Positions 22,159 to 33,800 of a DNA stretch of 64,000 nucleotides are shown here, in pieces; positions within the stretch are counted from its first letter, which is position 1, and every line of letters begins with the position of its first letter. Position numbers and translations under genes: made by a program. Source of the DNA: Mytilus californianus (lineage: Eukaryota > Mollusca > Bivalvia > Mytilida > Mytilidae); assembly GCF_021869535.1 (NCBI RefSeq), contig NW_026262701.1, positions 42,473,278 to 42,537,277 on the forward strand, in the 5' to 3' direction. The notes below the pieces were generated by a model. It did not search any database and had not been told where the DNA came from. It saw only the letters and a list, made by a program, of their open reading frames with translations.

Positions 22159-23427
22159 ATGGCGGAGAAATCTCGATTTGAAGCATTGAATCCAGAATCG
22201 GCATTACTGAAAAAAAGGAAATTTAAGGAAAAGGTGGAGCAGCGGGCGGTTATAAAGTTGTATGTAGACATCGGAAAAACGCCAACAGAAACACACAAAT
22301 TCTTAAAACAGTCTGAGAAACATAGCAAAGTTAGTTGTTCATTGGTATTCAAGTGGCACAAAAGGTTTGGGAACGGAAGAGACAATTTGGAAGACGATGA
22401 ACGGGAAGGTAGGCCATCTTTCAGGGAATCAGATGCGATAAAAGATGAAGTTCTGAACGTTATTAACAGTGACCGGCGACTAACAGTTCTCGAAATTGCA
22501 GACAAATGTGACATTTCTAAGATTACAGCGCACCACATTTTAGCAAATGATTAAAATATGAATCGAGTAAGTGCTAGATGGGTACTGCGACTTCTTACAG
22601 CAGAACATTTAACAAAAAGAATGGAATTGTCAAATCAATTTATTAAAAAAGATTCTCGTGGTGGCATACGATTTCTAGACAGAATAATTACAACCGACGA
22701 AAGCTGGTTTCATTACTACGATCCGGAAACTAAACAACAGTCAAGTCAGTGGAAAAACTGTAGCTCACCGCCACCAAAGAAGGCAAAGATAACCAAATCA
22801 ATGGAAAAGAATATGTTCATTCTCTTCATGGACCGAAAAGGAATGTTACTGACACATGCTGTACCCCGCGGCCAGACTGTTAATTCGGAATACTATTCCA
22901 AGGTATTTAACATAATATTTGCTTTTAAAAATAATGAATGATCTTATATTAATAATTAAAACCTAAATAACATGAAATAAACAGTTTAAGAAGGTGTTTA
23001 TCAAAGAATGAAAAATGAATTATCAATCTTATTTTAATTTAGATGCAATACGATTAAAAGTCCGTTTATTTTGTACTTTCAGGTACTGAGGCGAGATTTG
23101 GTTCAAGCTTTGAGAAAGAAACGCCCTTATGTAGCAGCCAACATAGAGCAAATGATATTACACCAAGACAATGCACCGGCCCACACTTCTCTTAAAACTC
23201 ACCTAGAAATTGTTTTACTTGGATTCGAATGTCTGAAACATCCTCCGTATAGCCGCATATCAAATCTTTTCTCCGTGGACAAAGGTTCGGCGATTTACCT
23301 GATCAATGACAGGAAGTAATGAACATAATCTTAAAAATGAAAACAGTTTGAGAAAATATTTGATGACTGGTTAAAAAGATGTAAAAAATGTGTTGCTTTG
23401 AAAGGAGATTACGTTCAGAAAAGTTAA
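22159..23427 (+). pseudogene. Mariner transposase, inactivated, with intron-like gap
   Basis: Family role: DD34D transposase. ATG at 22159 starts MAEKSRFEALNPES. A helix-turn-helix region follows (KRKFKEKVEQRAVIKLYVD to VFKWHKRFGNGR, then GRPS). A TAA at 22552-22554 breaks the linker; the frame resumes with VSARWVLRLLT. The catalytic part shows TTDESWFHYYDPETK (first Asp) and, after 22903-23082, LHQDNAPAHTS (second Asp). HPPYS is then followed by a frame change, and the third Asp is not found in frame. The C-terminus FDDWLKRCKKCVALKGDY then VQKS with TAA at 23425-23427 sits in another frame. Interval 22903-23082 begins GTATTT, ends TACTTTCAG and is phase 0, so it looks like a spliceosomal intron. 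Confidence 0.85.
22903..23082 (+). other. Probable intron inside mariner transposase
   Basis: TATTCCAAG|GTATTT marks the left edge and TTTGTACTTTCAG|GTACTG the right. Removing the 180 bp joins YYSK to VLRRDLVQAL in the same frame, as expected for an uninterrupted mariner protein. The interior is AT-rich with stops. Confidence 0.7.
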
Positions 23428-23656
23428 AATGTTGACGTCGTCGAACGTCGGAAATATTTGTTTGGGTGCTCCGGGTGAGAGTTTCTTATGATTTTTAAAT
23501 TGATGAAAATACGATTATTTAAGCAAGTACTGAAATAAAATTTTGTACACTTAATCAGTAAATCATGAAATAAGTTATATACTTGTTTTATTTATTTCGG
23601 ACGGGTAAATAATATTTTATTGAGATTGTCCTCAAATTTTACGGACAACCCTCGTA

Positions 23657-24755
23657 CGTCAAACAATTTTGACCTGCGACCTTGAGGTGTTTGTCGAGCG
23701 ACTTTGCGACCTGACATCTCATTTAAAGATAATTTGACCCAAGAATGGTCCATCGTTTGACTATTTAGAAGAACAATACTGTGTGTTTGTCCTAAAAACA
23801 GAAAAGACTATTATTATTGCAGCAGGTTTCGTAAGAAATTATCATGTATATTGATCCCTGTTATAAATAAGGTCTGCAGAAAAAATTCTTTAATTTGACA
23901 TGAAAATAAAATATTTTTTTAGTATAAAATAACAAATACAAAGATAGGTATATATAAGATCGGTATGCCTACGAAAATCTATATACTTATACTCGTATAC
24001 GTTGAAACACGCATTCTGTAAGTGTGTTTAAATGTAAGTAAACAAGTAGTATTGATTTTAAATGCCAAAAATCTACTTTCGATTTTATTATTGGTTGAAC
24101 ATGGTGTAATGAGAACTGTTTTCATGAATCAGGAAATGCAATTTAAAAGTTTAATAAGAATCGTTCAGGACAATTAGCGACTTATAAGGTAAACGGATTT
24201 GATCGGTAATTTGTTAAACATAATAATAGACATGCAAACAAGATAATTTATTTGTTTTCCATTCACAACATTAGTATATTATTTATTGGGGTGTTTTTAT
24301 ATATTTCACCAGGTAAGACATTCTACAGTTTTCTTTACAGAACGTCTATATTTTAGGACTTTAATAATTGTTTAAGATTAAAGATTGACTTTTAACGTAT
24401 ATTACATGTTCTATAAGAAAATAAATTGTAGAATATTTGGCAATGAAAAAGCAAGGACTAAAAAGGCCACTAGATGTCAATTATAAGTTAACTTTGAATA
24501 TTTGCATATATTTTTATAATTCTATTTTTGTCAATTTATCATAAACATTGCATCTAATTCCAATAAGTATAAGGCTATATTTATGGAAGTAGTTTTCAAT
24601 ATCATTTGATACAGTGTCCGTAATTTCGAAAACCTTTTAGTTGCATAATTAAAACCAAAAGTTTGAATGGCAGGTCATATTTTTTTTACAATATTTGAAA
24701 GCTTGACCCATTCTGCAAGAGATTAAGAGTGTTAAATATTTTAAGAGTCCTTTTT
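23657..24755. other. No gene recognised
   Basis: AT-rich flank of the mariner element. Neither coding domains nor repeats I recognise are present. Confidence 0.4.
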
Positions 24756-25305
24756 TAAGTCACCGGGGCCCATGTGAGCTTATGCCATCACTTGGCGTCC
24801 GTCGTTGTGAACAATTTCAAGAATCTTCTCCTCTGAAACTACTGGGCCAAATACCTTCAAACTTTAACTGAATGTTTCTTAGTTTATAAATTGTATCCGA
24901 AGTTATGATCCATTAACAAACATGGCCGCCATGGCTAAAAATAGATCATAGGGGTCAAATGCAGTTTATGGCTTATATCTCAAAAACTAGAGCATTTAGA
25001 GCAAATCTAACAGTATAAAAATGTTCAATAGGTCAAGATCTATCAGCCCTGATATTTTCAGACGAATCGAACAACCGTTTGTTGGGTTGCTGCCACTAAA
25101 TTTGTAATTTTAAGGAAATTTTGCATTTTTGGTTATTATCTTGAATATTATTGAAGATAAAGATAAACAGTAAACAGCAAAAATGTTTAGCAAAGTAAGA
25201 GCTACAAAAAAGTTTTTATATGACTAAAATTGTCAATTGACCCCTAAGGAGTTTTTGCCCTTTAAGGACGATTTTACACAATTTGTTCATCATATATAGA
25301 TATAA

Positions 25306-25640
25306 GAAGATGTGGTATGAGTGCTAATAAGACAACTCTCCATCCAAGTCAAAATTTATATAAGTAAACCATTATAGGTCAAAGTACGGTCTTCAACACG
25401 GAGCCATGGCTCACACCGAACAGCAAGCTATAAAGGGCCCCAAAAATGACTAGTGTAAAACCATTCAAACGGGAAAACCAACGGTCTAATCTATATAAAA
25501 AACGAGAAACGAGAATCACTTATGAACCACATCAACAAACGACAACTACTGAACATCAGGTTCCTGACTTAGGACAGGTGCAAACAATTGCAGCGGGTTT
25601 AAACGTTTTAATGGTACCAAACCTTCACCCTTATGTGTGC
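25306..25640 (+). repeat. Insertion of another interspersed repeat
   Basis: The block starts AAGATGTGGTATGAGTGCTA and includes AAAGTACGGTCTTCAACACG, CTCACACCGAACAGCAAGCT and GACTTAGGACAGGTGCAAAC. It breaks the continuity of repeat family A. The open frame 25446-25646 through it is incidental. I recognise it as a common mussel-type repeat; class unknown. Confidence 0.65.
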
Positions 25641-25944
25641 TTATAACATTTAAAAATCGTCTCCTCTGAAACTACTAGGCCTAATACTTCTAAATTTAAC
25701 TGAATGTTCCTTAGGGTAACTGGTTAATAACTTGTATCCGAAGTTTTGATCCATTAACAAACATGGCCGCCATGGCTAAAAATAGAACATAGGGTCAAAT
25801 ACACTTTTTGGCTTTTATCTCAAAAACTATACAGTAAGAGCAAAAGTGACATGGAGTTAAAGTGATGAATGAGTCAAGATCTATCTGCTATGAAATTTTC
25901 AGACCAATTGGACCACCCATTGTAGGGTTACTGTTCGAAAAAGG

Positions 25945-26110
25945 CCAAATAAAGTACGAAGTTGAAGAGCATTGAGGACCAAAAATTCCTAAAAGTTTTG
26001 CCAAATACAGCTATGGTAATCTATTCCTGAGGTAGAAAAGCCTTAGTATTTCAAAAATTCTAAGTTTTGTTAACAGTTAATTTATAATAATAACCATATC
26101 AATGATAATT
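25945..26110 (-). repeat. Family G repeat, minus copy
   Basis: GAAGTTGAAGAGCATTGAGG and AAAGCCTTAGTATTTCAAAA are reverse complements of the family G unit at 17800-17930. The ends of the unit are missing. Confidence 0.65.
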
Positions 26111-26689
26111 TTCAGACGAGTTCGACAACCCATTGTTGGGTTACTGTTGGGAAATAGTTTATTTTTATTAAATTTTACTATTTTTGGTTATTTTCTTTAA
26201 TAGTATAATAGATAGAGAGAAAGTATAAATGGCAATAAATGTTCAGCTAAGTAAGATCTACAAATAAGTCAACATGATCAAAATAGTCAATTGACCCCTT
26301 GATGAGTTATTGCCCTTAAAACGTTTTTTTTTTATAGATTGTATTTGGGGATTTAATCCATTCAAAAACATGGCGGCAGTTTCTAAAAATATAACATAGG
26401 AGTCAAATGAAGTTTTTGGCTTCCATCTCAAAAACTAAAGCAGTAAGAAAAAAACAGACATAGGTGAAAGTGTTAAACAGGTTTAGATCTACATGTCATG
26501 TAATCTTCAGACCAATAGCACAACTTATTGTTGGGTTACTGTCCAGAAATAGTTAATTTTTAGGACATTTTACAGTTTTGGATTATTTTCTTTAATATTA
26601 TTATAGAAAGAGAGAAAGTGTAAATGACAAAATTGTTCAGCAAAGAGCAATATCAGGCTCTCATGAGCCTCTTGTGTATTTCTATGCTT

Positions 26690-27685
26690 CCAGTTATTTA
26701 TTAAATTATGCATTCATTTTAAAGAACATTTTCGGTGTCAAGTCTTCAAGAAAAGTACGTTGTTATAATTGACCTGAAAAATAATGAATGCTACAATTGA
26801 CTTGAAGTATAATGAATGCTCTATTAGTGAGAGAGCTAAAAACATCTTTCACATATTTTCAAAAAAGTCATTATAATACATAAGCGGTTTTTTAAAGGTT
26901 TTATATAAAGAGGTACTGTCAATTTACCTTAATTGTTTGAGATAGCATCCTTATTTTTAAACGCTTATAAAATGCACACTATCACAGTTTCATGTGTGCA
27001 CATTGGATTTTATTTGATTATATATAGTTATTATATTCTATTTCATAATATTAATCGTAATATAAATGCAAGTCGATTTCGACTCAAAACTTTTATTTTT
27101 AAAGAATTTGACAAATGTTGAGCATGTTAAAAAAAAAGCACAAAGGAGATTCAAGCATATTGAAATCCCATTCCTATTGAAAGAGAAGCTTTGCCTTTAA
27201 TGGCAGATACAATTCAATTCATTTTTCTCTCGTATATTTCATTAAAATTAAAAACTGGAAGAAAACAAGCAATTACTCAATATTTTGTGAAAATTGTCTA
27301 CAACAGCTCTTTGAAATGTTCAATAGCATTTTGATTTCATAAAATGTAGTCAAATACAGACACATCTATAAAATATAGTAAGTAGACTACAATATTGTTT
27401 TTTGGGTTGTTTAGCTGAAACAATGGAAAGCGACTTTCCCTCTTTAATGGAACATTTTGTTGATTCTGTTTATTGTGCTAAGATGAGTGCAAGGACATTT
27501 TTTTTGGAAAATTGTTTTTTTATTTTTCTTGTTTAAACATTGCATATAAGATAAATCCCCGGAAAGCTTGAAATACAATTAAAAAAAGGAAAGAAATTAA
27601 CATACAAACATACGCGTACTAACTAACACACACAAACACCAAACACACTCACAACAAAACAAAAAACAATCAAGAAACATACGTC
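26690..27685. other. Upstream flank of the Ig receptor gene
   Basis: AT-rich DNA; a near-duplicated phrase occurs at 26770-26820 (GACCTGAAAAATAATGAATG and GACTTGAAGTATAATGAATG). A TATAAGATAAAT lies near 27544. No promoter can be assigned with confidence. Confidence 0.35.
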
Positions 27686-27810
27686 AAATGTATTCATTTT
27701 TTGTTATTGGTAATAGTGTATGCATCATTTCAGGCTATTACACAAACAATACAGTTAAACCTTCATTCTCTTTTGTTGTCAAGGCAAATACTGCAAAAAA
27801 GGAGATACCA

Positions 27811-27865
27811 ATGGATTATTTCCGTGTTTGGTTATTTACTTTGTTGACTTGGAAATCAATAAACG
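27811..27865 (+). CDS. Ig receptor exon 1: signal peptide
   Basis: ATG at 27811 begins MDYFRVWLFTLLTWKSIN, a short n-region and hydrophobic WLFTLLTW core. The donor AACG|GTGAGT is strong, and the exon ends after the first base of a codon (phase 1), the phase required by exon 2. Confidence 0.7.
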
Positions 27866-30800
27866 GTGAGTTGTTTAGCAAAATAGCAAAACATATCAAA
27901 ATATATACCATGTTCTACAATCCCTTATCAAATATTCATACGGTAACTGAAAGCAAGCTCTATTGTTTGTCAATTTAACCGAACTATAAACAACTCGTAT
28001 GAGTTGGAGGTTTAGCTAGCTATAAAACCAGGTTTTATCCACCATGTTCTTTGGAAAATGCCGTTACCAAGTGAGAAATATGACAGTTATGTTGGTTGAT
28101 AACGTTTGATTTTGTCAGTTATTATAGACTACCCCTTTTTGAATTTTCCTTGTATTTTATTATACTTTTTAGCTCACCTGAATTGGGCTTTTCTCATCAC
28201 TTTGAGTTCGTCGTCCATCGTCGTTAACTTTTACAAAAATCTTCACCTCTGAAACTACTGGGCCAAATTTTACCAAACTTGGCAACAATCATTATTGGGG
28301 TATCTTGTTTAAAAAATGTTTCCGATGACCCGGTCCGCCAACTAAGATGGCGGCCATGACTAAAAATAGAACATAGAAGTAAAATGCAGATATTGGCTTA
28401 TCTATACTATTAAATGAGAAGACCTCATTTTGTGTGTCGCTTCTCTTCCTTCCACAAAAATTAATCATCATGCCTCTGTGTCCTATAAGTACCATGCATA
28501 GTCGCATTTGGCATCCTCTCTTATGATTATTCAGTTTGGGTTATTTTCAAAGGAACAGGAAAATAATGGCGTCTGGATATTATTTCCGTCATCGGACAGA
28601 TTTTTAAGTCATAGACAAGACTTCCGTTAAGAACTGAATTAAAATTACACATAATTTTCATAAGTACTTGGGGACAGGACAATTATTTTCGCGTTTTTCT
28701 GTATACTATCATCATACATATACTGTAAATAAAGTGTATTTGTTATTTACTATCCATTCCAGGTTTACTATCCACGGCGGTCACTGATATATTATATAGA
28801 GACCAATTCCCAGTTTACTATCCACGGCGGTCACTGATAATTATACAGAGAGTCTCTATTAATATATCAGTGACCGCCGCCAAATAAACTTGGAATTGAC
28901 AGTAAATATAGCAAATACACTTTATTTATAGTATATGTATGTTCATAGTATACAGAAAAACAGAAAACAAAAAATTTCAGACTTTGGAAAAAGGGGAGGG
29001 CAAAAAAAAATTATCCTGTCACCAAGTACCTATGACTTTTGATACCTTTGCCCTTTAAGTTCAATTTTTTACAATTTTTTGTAAATGTTTGTAATCTTTT
29101 ACAAAAAACTTCTCCTCTGAAACTACTGGGCTAAATTTAACCAAACTTGGCCACAATTATTATTCCGATGACCCGGCCCGCCAACAAAGATGGCGGCCAT
29201 GGCTAAAAATGCAGGGGTAAAATGCAAATTTTGGCTTCTATCTCTGAAACTAAAGCAGTTAGAGTAAATCTGTCAATGAAGGAAAAATGTTCATCAGGTT
29301 AGGATCTATCTGCCTTAAAAAATTCAGACAAATCAGACAACCCGTAGTAGGGTTGCTGCCCCTGAATTGGTAATTTTCAGGAAATTTTGCAGTTTTTGGT
29401 TATTATCTTGAATATTATTACAGATAGAGATTAACTGTAAACAGCAATAATGTTCAGCAAAGTAAGATCTACAAATAAGTCAACATGACCAAAATGATCA
29501 ATTGACCCCTTAAGGAGTTATTGCCCTTGATAGTCAATTTTTAAAAATTTTTTGTAAATTTTTGTAATCTTTTACAAAGTCTTCTCCTCTTAAACTACTG
29601 AGACAAATTTAACCAAACTTGGCCACAATCATTATTGGGGTATCTAGTTTAAATAATATGTCAGATGACACCGCCTACCAACCAACATGGCTAAACATAG
29701 ACCATAGGGGTAAAATGCAAGTTTTGTCTATAATTTTTTGAACCTTTATAAATAGAGAAAATCTGAGAGGAGCAAAAATGTTCAGAATAATGAGCTCTAC
29801 CAATTGTCCATATACATCAAAACTGTTAGACAAATTCTTATTATTGTTATTGCCCATACATGACAAATTTTACCATTTTTTTCATTTTAACCTATTATCG
29901 TGAAAACTATGATATTTAAGAGGAAACATTTTTTTTTCCCTCATGCTTTATACGATTTAAATTATAATAGATAAATAAACAATTTAAATACAAAAATGAT
30001 CAGCAAGGCAAGAACTATTAAAAAGTCAAATTTTGCCGATATAGTTCGTAGACTGTCAGTCACTCTTCATAAGAGTGATTGCTCTTAAATGAGGATTTTT
30101 TTCTACCCTCTTTTGTGTTTTGAGAAAAAACTAAAGAAGATAGAGAGAAACTAAACAGACTAAAAGATCAGTAATACAAGATCAACAAAATAGAGATTTT
30201 TGTCATGAAGTCTATTCTCGTCTATAAATTTGGAGAGTGTCCTTTGTTTGATATGGGAATAGACCAAGGTGAGCGACAAAGGCTCTTCAGAGCCTCGATT
30301 TTGCTTTTATATTCACCACATCTGAGTTCGATTCCGGACTTTGGTAGAGTTACTGTTGTTCATTTTTTTCTATGAAGCGTGTTGTGGACTGTTAAGAACT
30401 TTTTAATCTTTTTCCGTTTTTCATTTTGGCTATACTTTTATGTGTCTTTATTGGACTATTGTTTTTTGTTATAAATTAAAAAACAAAACACGATTGATAT
30501 CGTATGGTTACATAATTGTGAAGCTCTTTTCAGGAATTATAGTGGGCATTTAGTTAATTACATATATTTGTAATGATAAGGTTTAAAACCTAAGAAATAT
30601 TGTGGACTTACAAGTATTATCAAAAAAATTTCATAAATAGGCTAAATTTAAAACCTAAAATCTCTTTTTAAGTTTCTTCCCAACAAGCGTTCCTACATGA
30701 ATCAATCGGCTACACAATGATGTAATGCAAAAAGTATGGTTTGAAACAAATGTATTTGCTTATTACACTCAGACGAACTGAGTTAGGCTTGGATCGGGAA

Positions 30801-33800
30801 CCGCTTCTCAAACGATTTTCAGAGAGTTTCAACAGGGGTTTTCTGCCATTTTAGGTCAATTCAGCTACATGATTGTAATTGTTTTGACAAGCAGAAACAT
30901 TCGTCTATTTTTTTTATAATGATACCAGATAGCTATATTGGCGAAAAGGCTAGTTTTACCTTCAATGTATAATTTCACTTACTGAATTGTACTTTAATAT
31001 AACTTCTATACCTTATAATATTAAGTTTTACGAAATCTATATATATAAAACATTAACAGAAAACGATACCCCAATGCAAATATTGTTATACTCTTGAAAT
31101 CTTTGTTTTCAGGTCTTATTTCTATCAAAGGATATGGCTCGCTCAAATTAAATTCGCATTTCGTATTGGCATGTCAAATCATCTCATTTGAAGGTCCAGC
31201 AACATGGAGTAGTACTAATTTGGTGTCTATCACATGTACTAGTGAAGGTTTTTGTACAACATTTTCTAAGGACAACTTCAAGTTTTCTGGAAATTCATCA
31301 GGCATTTTTGTAATAATAAACCCACTACTTGAGAAAGATGATCACACGAAATGGACGTGTTTTCATGGTTCTACTCACACATCTTATACAGTTGATATAC
31401 GTGAGTTTCAATTTAATACATATACTAATACGATATTATTTAAGAGTTTAAAATGCAATTTGAACAATAGTTCTCAGTTAATCTGTCAGTTCGTCCTCCC
31501 GTGCTTTCTTTCGTCAATCCGTCTGTCCTTCAGATATATCTCGTCCGATTAAAATTAAGTTTCTGTCAAAGGTTTAACAGTATAACCAATATCTCGGAAT
31601 AGTTCTAACATCGCTCTTAGTTTTCTAATTGTACACAATTAAATGTTATCTTAAAGGTTTTCATATGTTTCAGCAATATTTCGGACGATTTTGACATATA
31701 AGCGACTACCCAAAATTTCTTCACGGAGTTGTACACATAGGAAATGCACACAATATTGAAAATAATTATTGTAAGCAATCTGGCATTTAAATTGCTCATC
31801 AGACTTTTATGAAATATATAATATTGAAGATACACATCAATAATATTTTAGAGGAGAAGTTTTTGGTGGGGTTCGTGTTGCTTAGTCTTTAGTTTTCTAT
31901 GTTGTGTCATATGTACTTTTATTTGTCTGTTTGTTTTTTTATTTTTGGCATTGGCGTTGTCAGTTTGTTTTCGATCTATGAGTTTGACTGTCCCTCTGGT
32001 ATCTTTCGTCCCTCTTTTGAAAATCTACATCGATCAATTATTCTAACGTGTGCCATGTTTTCAAAAGTAAATAACGATACTGTATATCTAGAAAATGATT
32101 GTGTGATATACCAATACTGCATTAGTTCGTTCATAACCACATATAGTCAAGATGATACAAGTAGAATAGAAACGACTTATCATGATAAAACCTTGCATAA
32201 AAACACTTATATATGGATTACAACCTTGATGTTAACAAAAGGTAAGTTGAGGTCTACAATTTGTACAAAAACATGATCAGCAAGATACAGGAAACCTTGC
32301 AAATCAACACTTACATATAGTGAACAACCTTGATATTACCACATATCAACACTTATATATAGATAACAGCCTCGATGTTAACAAAAGGTAAATTGAGGTC
32401 AACCATCTGTACACAAACATGATCAGAAGATACAGACGAAACGGTCGCACCAATCACTAACATGGTACTAAAGTCACGCTTTCGCAAGAATACAGCGTGG
32501 TGTCTATCAAGTTTCTAACTCGAGAACAAACTGCAAAGTAGAAGTTGCACATTTTGAACTAAAATCTTGTTAACTTATGTTGTTGGGTTTCTTTAACAAA
32601 ACAATAATCCCATGCCTATGTTTAGTCGTACATTTTGTAGCAACAGCTTATTTATTTTCATATCATAAATACCATAAGCTAAGGAGATGGTTATGTTCAC
32701 CCCCTATTTATTCATGTTATTATAAAGGTTATGCGAGTAGATAGACATTATGGTTAATATTGTATGATTCGTATGTTCTGCGTCTTATTGGGTTTTGATG
32801 GTCTTCACCCAAACATAAAAGATATTGCATAACTTTTTTGGGGGGAAAATCCATAAATTAAGAATTGTAATGGGACATTTGAAATTTAGTTATATCAATG
32901 TTGAAGAGGGTTATTATTACAAATAAAAAAAAAACACTTTATATTTCCTACATGTTTCGAAAAATAATCAAACGGCAAAATTTATAGGTGTTTTTTCATG
33001 TGTTGGTTTGTGTTCGTGTGTCTCTTAATGTCTAATTGGTAGTTTTTGCCATTTGATTTCACAAAAAGTAAATGAAAAGTCGAAAATAAGCTTCTGTTAC
33101 TGTTACAGTAACTACTTTTTCAATCGTCTTTACTATTGGTATAAAAAGATATTTGCCCACAGATATGTCCCATTACAACAGTATTTAAGTTTTAATGTTG
33201 AAATCTCCTGTAATAGCCATGGACTTAAGGATACGACTTGAATATAAATTTAAAGTTAACTAGAGGAGTGATAATTACTATCAAAAGCTATATGAAGTCG
33301 ATGATCCAAGTAGTATCACTTTTTTGAAAGAAACAAAATGAGATCTTGATAAAAAAAAATGTGCTCATTCTATACTGAATATGCCGCCAATGAGTAAATT
33401 CTTATGAACTGGCTGCTATTGAAAATTCAAACGCTAATCGGCAATAAAAAGGACTTTCCAAAAGCGGCTTAAGTTTCTACTTTATTTTTTCAAGGAAATT
33501 GCTACATTTTTATGTATTGGTACCGGTAGGTAAGTAAAATTAGAATTTCGTGAAATGATGATTTTTGAAAACTGCAAAGCTTATTTTTAAAATTGGTTTT
33601 ATTTTCAATATATTTGTCACGTGTCACTACTGATATGAATAAAAAGTTTTATGAAACCTGGCCAAAAAAAAGTATGTTATATTATTGAAATGTAAAAAAT
33701 TGATAAATAAAAAAAAGAGTAGATTATCACCAGCCCGTAGTCGTTACTTCTATGATGACATTAATAAAAAAGTATTATCACTAATATGGTCATAATTATA

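Larger units (their letters stand above)
21811..23654 (+). mobile_element. Mariner-family element with intact TIRs
   Basis: The left end CGAGGGTTTTCCGTAAAGTT at 21811 and the reverse complement of the right end, CGAGGGTTGTCCGTAAAATT at 23654, form about 27-29 bp terminal inverted repeats. TA occurs immediately outside both ends (21809-21810, 23655-23656), the Tc1/mariner target duplication. Length is 1844 bp, longer than the usual 1.3 kb, partly because of an intron-like 180-bp insert in the transposase. Confidence 0.9.
24757..26680 (+). repeat. Interspersed repeat family A with reiterated units
   Basis: It opens AGTCACCGGGGCCCATGTGAG and closes with AGGCTCTCATGAGCCTCTTG, a hairpin-bearing end. 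Internal units recur: CTCCTCTGAAACTACT at 24828 and 25658, AACATGG.[C/G]GCC at about 24921, 25761 and 26369, and CAATTGACCCCT at about 25236 and 26291. A family F/I insertion (25306-25640) and a family G copy (25945-26110) interrupt it. It is non-coding. A second copy is at 28170-30305. Terminal hairpins recall rolling-circle elements, but no conserved CTRR end is evident. Confidence 0.7.

Noticed and set aside
22146-22538. Antisense frame across the mariner transposase
   Set aside because: Shadow of the true frame, which carries the mariner helix-turn-helix motifs.
25446-25646. Small gene on the plus strand
   Set aside because: The frame lies wholly within an interspersed repeat and has no recognisable product.
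28408-28425. Helitron 5' end (TCTATACTATTAAATGAG)
   Set aside because: Reminiscent of rolling-circle element starts, but no CTRR-T 3' end with hairpin was located to pair with it.
31964-32030. Acceptor GTTGTCAG as start of Ig exon 3
   Set aside because: It would enter the exon in phase 2, whereas exon 2 ends in phase 1, so it shifts the frame.
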